Part shown: piece after piece, positions 45,489 through 53,243 of the stretch
How the letters are laid out: every line of letters begins with the position of its first letter
Numbering within the stretch: the first letter of the stretch is position 1
DNA from: a virus
Virus record (IMG/VR): IMGVR_UViG_3300044730_000647
Span: 1-64,000 of that record
DNA length: 64,000 bases
Direction: 5' to 3' (one strand)
Notes under the pieces: generated by a model
The model's input: the letters and a program-made list of their open reading frames with translations, nothing else
What the model was told of the DNA's origin: nothing
The model's database searches: none
Program-made: the position numbers and the translations under genes

Positions 45489-46075
45489 CACAAGTATGGA
45501 ACGATAGAAGTGCACAGGAAGAGTTTGTTTTAGAGCTTCTAGATAATAAAAAAGAAGGATACTATGTTGAGCTAGGAGCATTTCATTCAAAAAATGGAAG
45601 CAATACCAATAGGCTAGAAAATGAGTTTGATTGGAAGGGTGTGTCTTTTGAAATTAAAGAAGAACTAAGAGCAGAGTTTAATGAGAACAGATCTAACCCA
45701 TGTATGGGAGATGCTCTAGATTTCAACTATATATCCTACTTTGAAGAAAACTCATTTCCTAAACAAATAGATTATCTTCAGGTAGACATTGATGCTGGTT
45801 ACAATCTAAACGGAAGGCCAGATGGAAATGCCTACACAAGTTTGCATGGACTAATAGCAGTACCATTAAATTCATACAGGTTTACTGTTATTACATTTGA
45901 GCATGATGCAAACATGTACTGGCGTAATGTTGCTATGAGAGATGTTCAGAGAGAGATACTAGACTCACTTGGGTATTCAATTGTTGCTAGAACTGAATCA
46001 GAAGACTGGTGGGTTGATCCAACTGTCATTGATTTAGAATCTTACAGAAAACATTTTAGATGGGATCATCTGTGA
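45485..46075 (+). CDS. FkbM-like methyltransferase-fold protein
   Basis: 196 residues, ATGA-coupled to the resolvase. GYYVELGAFHSKNGSNTNRLENEFDWKGVSFEIKEELRAEF follows the FkbM-type SAM site, with YLQVDIDAGYN as the second acidic loop and FTVITFEHDAN as the third. Such proteins are common in aquatic phages; target (sugar, protein or base) unknown. Confidence 0.65.
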   Translation: MTQVWNDRSAQEEFVLELLDNKKEGYYVELGAFHSKNGSNTNRLENEFDWKGVSFEIKEELRAEFNENRSNPCMGDALDFNYISYFEENSFPKQIDYLQVDIDAGYNLNGRPDGNAYTSLHGLIAVPLNSYRFTVITFEHDANMYWRNVAMRDVQREILDSLGYSIVARTESEDWWVDPTVIDLESYRKHFRWDHL

Positions 46076-46212
46076 AAATGTATAAAAATAAAGATTGGCT
46101 ACATAGGAGATACGTTGTTCAAAGGAAAAGTATGGAAGAAATTGCACAGGAATGTGGCGTAACAGTTATGACCATATATAGAGCATTAAAAGAAAAGGGT
46201 TTAATTAAATGA
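46072..46212 (+). CDS. 46-residue helix-turn-helix microprotein
   Basis: GTG 46072 overlaps the previous stop (GTGA), and its own stop overlaps the next ATG (ATGA). The product has SMEEIAQECGVTVMTIYRALKEKG, a textbook HTH. An ATG at 46078 is an alternative start. Double coupling and the motif make it real. It may be a small transcription regulator or the DNA-binding remnant of a homing enzyme. Confidence 0.75.
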   Translation: MKMYKNKDWLHRRYVVQRKSMEEIAQECGVTVMTIYRALKEKGLIK

Positions 46213-46550
46213 CACCTTCACCAGTTTTTGAGGATTCAAAAGTATTTAAATACGATGACCTTTATTTGCTTACAGTAGGGACAGAAGCTGGTAAAGAAAT
46301 TCTATCAACATGCCTTGATATTGCTCATATGCTTATAAAGAAAAATATTTCATATGGAAATTCAGCCCTAGATCCAGTTCGTATATTTTCCAAGGCAGGT
46401 CCAAGAGAGCAGCTATACGTCAGAATTGATGATAAATTAAATAGATTAATTAAGGGAGAAGAATATCCAGGGGATAATGATATTGATGACCTTATTGGAT
46501 ATTTAATATTACTCAAAGTTGCTAAGGAATTTGCTATTTCAGTCGACTAG
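46209..46550 (+). CDS. DUF1599 / nucleotide-modification-associated protein
   Basis: 113 residues. KKNISYGNSALDP, VRIDDKLNRLIKGEEYPGDNDIDDLIGYLILLKVA is the pattern I associate with DUF1599 (nucleotide modification associated domain 1), helical with acid residues as in MazG-type proteins. It could act on nucleotides or modified bases. Fairly confident of family, not of reaction. It ends with the promoter for the terminase. Confidence 0.6.
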   Translation: MTPSPVFEDSKVFKYDDLYLLTVGTEAGKEILSTCLDIAHMLIKKNISYGNSALDPVRIFSKAGPREQLYVRIDDKLNRLIKGEEYPGDNDIDDLIGYLILLKVAKEFAISVD

Positions 46551-46559
46551 AAGTATAAT
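46531..46559 (+). promoter_or_regulatory. Terminase promoter, near-leaderless
   Basis: TTGCTA (46531-46536), 17-nt spacer, TATAAT (46554-46559); ATG 46568 comes 8 nt later with no ribosome site. Confidence 0.7.
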
Positions 46560-46567
46560 GTATTTAT

Positions 46568-47104
46568 ATGGAAATTGAACTAGCTGATCATTTTGATCGT
46601 ATGAATAAAGTAGTTGAAGAACTACTTAGGGGCAACAGCCCTACACAGATTGCTACCCTTACTGGTCTTAAGAGGGCAGAAGTCATTGAGCTAATAGATG
46701 AGTGGAAGAGTGTTGTCCACAACGATACATCAGCCCGTGAACGTGCTAAGGAGGCTATCTCTGGAGCTGACCAACACTATGCAATGCTGATAAAAGAAGC
46801 ATGGAAAACAGTTGAAGACGCTGATCAAGCAGGTCAGCTTAGTGTTAAATCTGGTGCACTTAAGCTAATCGCTGACATTGAGGGCAAAAGAATTGGAATG
46901 TTACAAGAAGTCGGTTTGCTTGACAACGCAGAGATGGCAGGACAGATAGCTGAGGCGGAAAGAAAACAAGAAGTTCTAGTTAAGATTCTAAAAGAAGTTA
47001 CTGCAACATGTCCTAAGTGTAAGATGGAAGTGGCTAAACGTTTATCACAAATTACTGGAATTGTTGAGCCGATAGAGATTATTGAGGAAGTCAGTGGAAT
47101 TTAA
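46568..47104 (+). CDS. terS: Terminase small subunit
   Basis: 178 residues. NSPTQIATLTGLKRAEVIELIDEW is an HTH for recognising the packaging site; a long helical oligomerisation region follows, and CPKCKMEVAKRL adds a Cys pair. It directly precedes the large subunit and overlaps it. It would select phage DNA for packaging. Confidence 0.8.
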   Translation: MEIELADHFDRMNKVVEELLRGNSPTQIATLTGLKRAEVIELIDEWKSVVHNDTSARERAKEAISGADQHYAMLIKEAWKTVEDADQAGQLSVKSGALKLIADIEGKRIGMLQEVGLLDNAEMAGQIAEAERKQEVLVKILKEVTATCPKCKMEVAKRLSQITGIVEPIEIIEEVSGI

Positions 47105-48884
47105 TTTTGATGACCTCATTGATATACTTGATGGAGAAGAGTTTGAAGAAAGACCTGTCGATCTAAGAACATTTGTAACAGACAAAAATTATTTAGGTCT
47201 TCCTGAGTTGTCAGAAAATCAGTATACTTTAATTGAAAAATCTTCTCAGATTTATAAAGAGTCAACTCTAATTAAACTTTTTGGTGAAAAGGAAGGTTCT
47301 TTAAGATATAAACAGACATGCAATGAAGTTGTAGCTCAATTAGGTAAGGGTAGTGGAAAAGATTATTGCTCTACCATATCTGTTGCTTATATTGTTTATC
47401 TTCTACTATGCCTTAAAGATCCAGCATCCTATTATGGTAAGCCACCAGGTGATTCAATTGATATTATCAATATTGCTATAAATGCCCAGCAAGCAAACAA
47501 TGTATTCTTTAAAGGATTCAAGAATAGGGTAACACACTCACCCTGGTTTGTAGGTAAGTATTTTGAAAAAGCTTCAGAGATAAAGTTTGATAAGAATGTT
47601 ACAGTTTACTCTGGACACTCAGAAAGAGAAGCTTTTGAAGGCTATAACGTTCTTGTCGCAGTGCTTGATGAAATTTCTGGTTTTGCTTTAGACAGTACAA
47701 GCGGACATGATCAGGCAAAAACAGCAAGTGGCATCTATGATATGTATAGGGCATCTGTAGATTCTCGTTTCCCAGATTACGGCAAAGTAATTCTTCTTTC
47801 ATTTCCACGTTTTAAGAATGACTATATTCAGCAAAGATATGACGAAATTATTTCAGAAAAAGAAGTTATATCAAGATCACATAGATTTAAACTAGATCCA
47901 GACCTTCCAGAAAATACAGTAGGTAATGAGTTTGATATATTTTGGGATGAAGATCAAATTATTTCTTACAAGTATCCAAGAGTCTACGCAATACGTAGGC
48001 CCACCTGGGAAGTTAATCCAACAAGAAGTATAGAAGATTTTAAAATTGCATTCTACAGAGACGTAACAGATGCTCTGGGAAGATTTGCATGTATGCCACC
48101 AGAAGCAATTGATGCTTTCTTTAAATCTCGTGAGAAGATTGAGATGGCATTTAAAGATCTATCTATAGCAGTTGATGGCTTTGGAAGATTTGAAGATTGG
48201 TTCTTGCCAGAAGAAGATAAAGATTACTACATACACGTTGACTTAGCTCAAAAACATGACCATTGTGCTGTATCTATGGCCCACATTGAAAAGTTTGTTA
48301 GTGTAAAAGTTACTGATACTTACTCTCAGCCAGCACCAATTGTTAAGGTGGATGCTGTTATGTACTGGACACCTACTTCAGACAAGTCAGTGGATTTTGC
48401 TGAAGTAAGAGATTATATTCTGTCTCTTAGATCCAGGGGATTTAATATTAAGATATGCACATTTGATAGATGGAACTCTCACGACATGATGCAGCAGCTC
48501 AAGCAGTATGGAATAAATACTCAAACTTTATCTGTTGCAAAAAAACATTACGATGACATGGCTATGGTAGTTTTAGAAGAAAGATTAAATGGACCTCATA
48601 TACCATTGCTTGTAGATGAATTATTAGAGTTAAGAATTATGCGTGATAAAGTTGACCACCCAAGAAAAGGCTCTAAAGACTTAGCCGATGCTGTTTGTGG
48701 TTCAATATATAATGCGATTAGTTTAACAAGAGAAGCTTTTGGAGACATTGAGGTTCATGACTATGCTTCTGTAAAAAAACAATATAGAGAAAGTTTAACA
48801 CAAGAAAGCCCGAATTTAATTAAGGCACCTTCAGCAATGCCTAGGGATCTTTCTGATGCATTAAGTGGAATGGAAATACTATGA
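47094..48884 (+). CDS. terL: Terminase large subunit
   Basis: I place the start at GTG 47094 because GAGG (47084-47087) lies 6 nt before; a TTG at 47082 is possible. The 596-residue product has an ATPase with a Walker A-like loop GKGSGKD (84-90, Asp in place of the usual Thr/Ser), Walker B VLVAVLDEIS, and an RNase H-like nuclease with YIHVDLAQKHDH, ICTFDRWNSHDMM and KDLADAVCGS. It cuts concatemers and pumps DNA through the portal. The portal lies at the other end of this window. Confidence 0.92.
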   Translation: MEFNFDDLIDILDGEEFEERPVDLRTFVTDKNYLGLPELSENQYTLIEKSSQIYKESTLIKLFGEKEGSLRYKQTCNEVVAQLGKGSGKDYCSTISVAYIVYLLLCLKDPASYYGKPPGDSIDIINIAINAQQANNVFFKGFKNRVTHSPWFVGKYFEKASEIKFDKNVTVYSGHSEREAFEGYNVLVAVLDEISGFALDSTSGHDQAKTASGIYDMYRASVDSRFPDYGKVILLSFPRFKNDYIQQRYDEIISEKEVISRSHRFKLDPDLPENTVGNEFDIFWDEDQIISYKYPRVYAIRRPTWEVNPTRSIEDFKIAFYRDVTDALGRFACMPPEAIDAFFKSREKIEMAFKDLSIAVDGFGRFEDWFLPEEDKDYYIHVDLAQKHDHCAVSMAHIEKFVSVKVTDTYSQPAPIVKVDAVMYWTPTSDKSVDFAEVRDYILSLRSRGFNIKICTFDRWNSHDMMQQLKQYGINTQTLSVAKKHYDDMAMVVLEERLNGPHIPLLVDELLELRIMRDKVDHPRKGSKDLADAVCGSIYNAISLTREAFGDIEVHDYASVKKQYRESLTQESPNLIKAPSAMPRDLSDALSGMEIL

Positions 48885-49120
48885 GTATATATCAAGAAAA
48901 AGCTAAAGAGTGCAAGTGCTGCAGCAAGCATGTTCCTTTGCCAACAAGACTAAAGGATTATGATGGCATACTTGTATGCCCAACAACATTTGACAACATT
49001 CATGAATATAAAAGAGTGTGGTCTGATATTGGCAAGAGACCGCCTGGCAGCATAAGAAAACATTTTTCAGAGTATGTTCAACAAATAGTAGAGCAGTCTA
49101 TTGACAAAATCGGTAACTAA
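48881..49120 (+). CDS. Zinc-binding microprotein
   Basis: 79 residues, ATGA-coupled to terL. ECKCCSKHVPLPTRLKDYDGILVCPTTFDNIHEYKRVW gives a Cys-rich site then helices. The promoter of the tRNA overlaps its last codons. Function unknown. Confidence 0.65.
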   Translation: MSIYQEKAKECKCCSKHVPLPTRLKDYDGILVCPTTFDNIHEYKRVWSDIGKRPPGSIRKHFSEYVQQIVEQSIDKIGN

Positions 49121-49130
49121 ATAATATAAT
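49101..49130 (+). promoter_or_regulatory. Strong promoter of tRNA-CAT
   Basis: TTGACA (49101-49106), 18-nt spacer, TATAAT (49125-49130). The first base of the tRNA (49139) is 9 nt after the box, at the expected transcription start. Confidence 0.75.
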
Positions 49131-49138
49131 TAGGCTAA

Positions 49139-49212
49139 GCAACAATAGCTTAGTTGGTTAAAGCCCCGAACTCATAATTCGGTAATCGTAGGTTCAAGTC
49201 CTACTTGTTGCA
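49139..49212 (+). tRNA. tRNA with CAT anticodon (Met or Ile2)
   Basis: A complete cloverleaf: acceptor GCAACAA/TTGTTGC, D stem GCTT/AAGC, anticodon stem CCGAA/TTCGG with loop CTCATAA, T arm GTAGG-TTCAAGT-CCTAC, discriminator A at 49212. CCA is not encoded. CAT may be elongator Met or, with lysidine, Ile(AUA); ATA is common in this phage. No initiator-type GGG/CCC anticodon stem. Confidence 0.93.
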
Positions 49213-49225
49213 CAGAAAGGTAGCA

Positions 49226-49564
49226 ATGTCAAAACCATTTGATGAAGAAGATGAAGAAGATCTAATGATTAAGATTCAGCATTATCTAGATATTGGTGCA
49301 ATTAAAATTGTTGGATTCTCAAAAGACGGAGAAGCAATTTTTGAGTTAAATGAAAATGTAACTCCATTACTTGCACCAGATTTGTGGGAAGCTCATGAGC
49401 ATTATGTAGAATCCGAACTAATAGATCTATTAAATAGTGATTTAATGCAGGTTGAGTATGATGAAAATCTTCGGGTAACATATAACTTTACAGAAGAAGG
49501 ATATAATATAGCAAAGCAAAAGGGAATAATTCCATTAGAGGCTATTGAAGATTTTGATTTTTAA
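49226..49564 (+). CDS. Acidic protein between the tRNAs, unknown
   Basis: 112 residues from ATG 49226 (AAAGG 5 nt upstream); an upstream TTG lies inside the tRNA and is rejected. Very acidic N-terminus (FDEEDEEDLMIKI), then an alpha/beta pattern ending RVTYNFTEEGYNIAKQKGIIPLEAIEDFDF. Winged-helix-like features at the end but no clear family. The Arg tRNA promoter lies across its last codons. Confidence 0.65.
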   Translation: MSKPFDEEDEEDLMIKIQHYLDIGAIKIVGFSKDGEAIFELNENVTPLLAPDLWEAHEHYVESELIDLLNSDLMQVEYDENLRVTYNFTEEGYNIAKQKGIIPLEAIEDFDF

Positions 49565-49573
49565 TAGTATAAT
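49545..49573 (+). promoter_or_regulatory. Promoter of tRNA-Arg
   Basis: TTGAAG (49545-49550), 17-nt spacer, TATAAT (49568-49573); the tRNA begins 9 nt after the box, the same spacing as for the other tRNA. Confidence 0.7.
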
Positions 49574-49581
49574 TTAATTAT

Positions 49582-49656
49582 ACCTCTGTAGCTCAGAGGA
49601 AGAGCAACAGACTTCTAATCTGTTGGTCGCTGGTTCGATTCCAGCCAGGGGTACCA
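49582..49656 (+). tRNA. tRNA-Arg (TCT anticodon)
   Basis: Cloverleaf with acceptor ACCTCTG/CAGGGGT (one G-T pair), D stem GCTC/GAGC, anticodon stem ACAGA/TCTGT with loop CTTCTAA, T arm GCTGG-TTCGATT-CCAGC, discriminator A (49653) and encoded CCA (49654-49656). It reads AGA, which is the dominant Arg codon in most of this phage's genes but rare in its capsid and tube genes. Confidence 0.93.
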
Positions 49657-49688
49657 CAACAAGTATCGCTTATAAATAAGGAGAAAAA

Positions 49689-50225
49689 ATGAAAACAGTA
49701 GGAGATAGATTAGGTAACTTTGCGGTTACTGGAGTTAAGCCAGGGGCTTTGTCGTATGATGAATCTTCTTTTGAGATAGTTAATCAAGATTCTTTCCCAG
49801 GAAAATGGAAGATTATTGTATTCTATCCAAAAGATTTCACATTTGTATGCCCAACAGAAATTGTTGCGTATGACGCTTTAGTTAATGACTTTAACGATAG
49901 AGATGCAGTTTTAATGACTGGTTCAGTTGACAATGAGTTCTGCAAGATTGCATGGAGAAATGCTCATGACGACCTAAAGAAAACAAACTCTTGGTCATTT
50001 GCAGATACTGCACACCAACTAGCAACCGACCTTGGTGTTCACCACTCTTCTGGAGTAACTTATCGTGCCACCTTTATTGTTGATCCAGACAATATTATTC
50101 AGCATGCAACAGTAAACAATTTGGATGTTGGAAGAAACCCAGACGAGACATTGCGTATTCTAGATGCACTTCAAACAGGAGAGCTATGCGCTTGCAATAG
50201 ATCTTTGGGCGGGGAAACGCTGTAA
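49689..50225 (+). CDS. ahpC: Peroxiredoxin AhpC
   Basis: 178 residues with AAGGAGA upstream. The peroxidatic cysteine is Cys54 (FTFVCPTE), and the C-terminus ELCACN holds Cys167 and Cys169, as in the three-cysteine AhpC of mycobacteria. It reduces hydrogen peroxide, alkyl peroxides and peroxynitrite. It is followed immediately by AhpD, its reductant in actinobacteria (stop and start share a base), so a working pair is expected. The thioredoxin at 63307 could also feed it. Host-derived gene. Confidence 0.93.
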   Translation: MKTVGDRLGNFAVTGVKPGALSYDESSFEIVNQDSFPGKWKIIVFYPKDFTFVCPTEIVAYDALVNDFNDRDAVLMTGSVDNEFCKIAWRNAHDDLKKTNSWSFADTAHQLATDLGVHHSSGVTYRATFIVDPDNIIQHATVNNLDVGRNPDETLRILDALQTGELCACNRSLGGETL

Positions 50226-50737
50226 TGAATTGGGTGGATCAGCTTAAAGATTCTCTTCCAGAATATGCTAAAGATATAAAGCTAAATCTAGATGCAGTAA
50301 TTAATAGGTCAACAATTGAACCAGAGCATGCCACGTATTTATCAATTGCTGCAGCCTTTGCAACTGGAAATTCTAAGTTGCTTGCATTTATTACTGCAAG
50401 CGCTACTGATGAAGTTGAAAAAAATGCAGCCTTAACGGCTGGTGCTATTATGGCTCAAAACAATGTATGGTATCCATTTATTGAAATGGCAGATGATCAA
50501 AACCTTAAGGGGTTGCCAGCCCAGCTAAGAATGAATGCAATCACCTCTCACGGTGGAACAACAAAGGGTAGGTTTGAAGCTTATTCTTTAGCATCATCAA
50601 TTATTGGCAAATGTCATTTTTGTGTTAAAGCACACTATGAAACATTGAAAGAGGAAGGCTATACGGTTGAGCAGTTGCGTGATATCGGAAGAATTGCAGC
50701 AACAATTAATGCATTAGCAAAAATTCTTTCTGCTTAA
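50225..50737 (+). CDS. ahpD: Alkylhydroperoxidase AhpD
   Basis: 170 residues, all helical. The catalytic set known from Mycobacterium AhpD is seen at matching positions: Glu118, Cys130, Cys133 and His137 (FEAYSLASSIIGKCHFCVKAH). It takes electrons from lipoamide-bearing proteins and passes them to AhpC. The order ahpC-ahpD is the actinobacterial operon order, pointing to a host origin. Confidence 0.92.
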   Translation: MNWVDQLKDSLPEYAKDIKLNLDAVINRSTIEPEHATYLSIAAAFATGNSKLLAFITASATDEVEKNAALTAGAIMAQNNVWYPFIEMADDQNLKGLPAQLRMNAITSHGGTTKGRFEAYSLASSIIGKCHFCVKAHYETLKEEGYTVEQLRDIGRIAATINALAKILSA

Positions 50738-50763
50738 TGCCAATGTAAGGTTATGGATATATT

Positions 50764-51432
50764 ATGAAGAAAGCAATTGTTACTGGAGTTGGTGGAGGAG
50801 TAGGTAACCTATTGGCAGAGCGCTTGTCTGATAGCGGTTACTTTGTTATTGGAACATCAAGAAATCCAGAGGGAGTAAAGAATTTAAATTTTGATAATAT
50901 AAAAATTGAACACTTAGATTTGTCAGATGAGACAAGTATTGGTAATTTTTATAAAAAATATCAAGATGAAACAATAGATCTAATTGTAAATAATGCTTCA
51001 TGCGCTGGGATTGATGGGGCTAAACAGTTATCTTCAGAAACCCCTAAAAACTTTTTGCATTCATATATGGTTAATGTTGCTGGCCCAATGTATTTGTCAA
51101 AACTTTTTATACCAAACCTTAAAAAATCTGACAATGCCACCATTATTTTTATATCTTCATTTGCAAAAAAACATTTCTATGCTGGCGGAGGAAACTATGC
51201 TACCTCAAAGCTATCAATATCTGGACTTGCAAAATTATTTAGGCTAGAGCTATCTCATTTTAAGGTAAAGGTTACAGAGGTATGTCCAGCAGCAATTAAT
51301 ACCCACCAGCATAATGATGGGGCATTGGAAGCAGAAGATATAGCAAATGCTATATTGTGGGTAGGTAAATTGCCTCAGAGATGTAATATTGATCTTATTG
51401 AGATATCCCCTTCTACTGGAGCACAGGCATGA
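50764..51432 (+). CDS. Short-chain dehydrogenase/reductase
   Basis: 222 residues. Nucleotide site TGVGGGVG (7-14), NNAS (76-79), Ser131/132 (FISSFAKK) and the catalytic Tyr145-x3-Lys149 (NYATSK) are all present, so it should be active with NAD(P)H. It overlaps the halogenase gene by 4 nt (ATGA), and together with the membrane protein they form one coupled unit. It may act on the same small molecule or supply a reductive step; substrate unknown. Confidence 0.88.
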   Translation: MKKAIVTGVGGGVGNLLAERLSDSGYFVIGTSRNPEGVKNLNFDNIKIEHLDLSDETSIGNFYKKYQDETIDLIVNNASCAGIDGAKQLSSETPKNFLHSYMVNVAGPMYLSKLFIPNLKKSDNATIIFISSFAKKHFYAGGGNYATSKLSISGLAKLFRLELSHFKVKVTEVCPAAINTHQHNDGALEAEDIANAILWVGKLPQRCNIDLIEISPSTGAQA

Positions 51433-52952
51433 ATAAAAATATAGTTGTTGTTGGTGGAGGTAGTGCTGGATGGCTTACTGCTTTAACAGCAAAGAAGAAT
51501 TATCCAAAACTAAATGTTACTGTAATAGAATCAAAAGATATTGGAATACTTGGTGCAGGAGAAGGATCTACTCCGTATCTTCCTGCATTCTTAAAAACAT
51601 TGGATATAGGGGTAGAGGATTTAGTAAAAAATTGTGATTTAACTATAAAAAATGGAATTAAGTTTACTAGATGGAACAACCAAGATGATTTTTACTACCA
51701 CGGATTTGACTTTACAGACCCAACTGTTGGAACAGAAGGACTTTCTTCTATGTTTTTGTCTTCAAGCCCCATCCTCGTTTCAAGTATTGCACTAAACAAT
51801 AGCTTAAAAAATGTAGACTTTACAGAAACAGTTTCAGAAAATAACAAAGTTCCCTTCATTATTGAAAAAAATAAAGATGGAAAATCTATATCAGACTATA
51901 AACAGATAGGTCTTGTTTCTTTTCATTTTAATGCTACAAAACTTGCAGCAAGGCTTAAAGAGATAGGAATAGAAAGAGGAATTAAAGTTTTTGAAGATAC
52001 AATAATCAAAGTGTCTTTAGATGAGTCAAGCAATGTAACAAGCTTGGATCTTGATAACGGAAATAGCATTCCTTCCGATTTTGTTTTTGATTGCAGTGGA
52101 TTTCATAGGCTTATTATTGGAAAAACATTTAACTCAAAATGGAAAAGCTATAAGGAATTTTTACCAACAAATTCTGCCGTCCCATTTTTTATTGAAATGA
52201 CAGATGCGATTCCTCCATACACAGAAGCAATTGCAATGAAATATGGTTGGATGTGGAAAATCCCATTACAATCAAGATTTGGCTGTGGCTATGTGTATGA
52301 TTCTTCTTTAATATCAGAGCAATCTGCCATTGAAGAGATAGAAGAATTACTAGGATTTGTTCCAACATATCCAAGAAAAGATAAAGGCGGATTTAGTTTT
52401 AGTCCAGGGTCATTCGAAGAGCCTTGGCAAAACAACTGTGTTGCAGTTGGGCTTGCAGCAAACTTTGTAGAGCCCCTAGAGGCAACTTCTCTTTGGGTCA
52501 GCATGGTTCAGCTGACAGAAATATTTGGCGCACCAAGCCTATTTGTTAGCAACACTCAGCAAATAAGAGATGAGTTTAATAAAAAGATTGTAAGAATGAA
52601 TGACGATATACTTAACTTTATATACTTTCACTACATGTCTTTAAGGAAAGACACACCATTTTGGGAAAAATTTTCTTATGAAAACGCCCCAGAAGAACTA
52701 AGGAATAAGATAAAAATTTGGGAAAGCAGAATGCCAGGGAAACTAGACAATGGAGAGTATTGGAAGTCCAAGAGCTGGTTTGTGGTAGGATCTGCTATAG
52801 ACAAAATAAATAAAGAACTTGCCAAAGAATACGTAGAAATTTATAATGAGTACAAAAAAGCTATTGATCTGTATGACTACTATAGTACATATCGTAATCA
52901 CAAGGTGTCAGAATGTGTAGATCACAGGAAATTTTTGGAGGGATTAAAATGA
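51429..52952 (+). CDS. Flavin-dependent (tryptophan-type) halogenase
   Basis: 507 residues. FAD site IVVVGGGSAGWLTAL (4-18) and GAGEGSTP (41-48), then the W-x-W-x-I-P signature at 274-279 (GWMWKIP), which keeps the enzyme from acting as a monooxygenase, and FVEPLEATSLW. All hallmarks of flavin-dependent halogenases are present. The family halogenates tryptophan, pyrroles or other aromatics with FADH2, oxygen and halide; a reductase must supply FADH2 and is not evident here. Related halogenases occur in cyanophages. Substrate unknown. Confidence 0.9.
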   Translation: MNKNIVVVGGGSAGWLTALTAKKNYPKLNVTVIESKDIGILGAGEGSTPYLPAFLKTLDIGVEDLVKNCDLTIKNGIKFTRWNNQDDFYYHGFDFTDPTVGTEGLSSMFLSSSPILVSSIALNNSLKNVDFTETVSENNKVPFIIEKNKDGKSISDYKQIGLVSFHFNATKLAARLKEIGIERGIKVFEDTIIKVSLDESSNVTSLDLDNGNSIPSDFVFDCSGFHRLIIGKTFNSKWKSYKEFLPTNSAVPFFIEMTDAIPPYTEAIAMKYGWMWKIPLQSRFGCGYVYDSSLISEQSAIEEIEELLGFVPTYPRKDKGGFSFSPGSFEEPWQNNCVAVGLAANFVEPLEATSLWVSMVQLTEIFGAPSLFVSNTQQIRDEFNKKIVRMNDDILNFIYFHYMSLRKDTPFWEKFSYENAPEELRNKIKIWESRMPGKLDNGEYWKSKSWFVVGSAIDKINKELAKEYVEIYNEYKKAIDLYDYYSTYRNHKVSECVDHRKFLEGLK

Positions 52953-53233
52953 AATTTAGAACAGAGTGGATTAATGCTCTAAAGACAATGAGGCATAAGT
53001 CTTATTGGGACCTACCAAATACCGTAGAGTTCTTTGCCTTTATGACCAAGGCAGCAATTATTATTCCAGGTCTTATTTTTGGTGTACAGTTTTGGTGGCT
53101 ATACATCTTTGCACTAATAACTAGTTTATCTTTAATTTGGTCATCAACAGTTAAAACATTACCAACAATTATTTGGTTTAATATAATATGGTCTTTGCTC
53201 GCCACAACTGCTATAATTAAGTATTGGGTCTAA
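52949..53233 (+). CDS. Membrane protein coupled to halogenase
   Basis: 94 residues from ATG 52949, chosen because GGAGGG (52937-52942) lies 6 nt upstream; a longer frame exists. A basic N-terminus then three hydrophobic stretches (about 31-48, 50-66, 72-91). It overlaps the halogenase stop by 4 nt. A channel, exporter or anchor for the SDR-halogenase product is conceivable. Confidence 0.65.
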   Translation: MKFRTEWINALKTMRHKSYWDLPNTVEFFAFMTKAAIIIPGLIFGVQFWWLYIFALITSLSLIWSSTVKTLPTIIWFNIIWSLLATTAIIKYWV

Positions 53234-53243
53234 GGAGGACTAT

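Noticed and set aside
47340-47370. Disrupted Walker A in the large terminase as a sign of a dead gene
   Set aside because: The frame is intact, Walker B and nuclease residues are present, and variation at this loop is known in large terminases.
49205-49225. TTG 49205 as start of the gene between the tRNAs
   Set aside because: It lies inside the tRNA acceptor stem; ATG 49226 has its own ribosome site.
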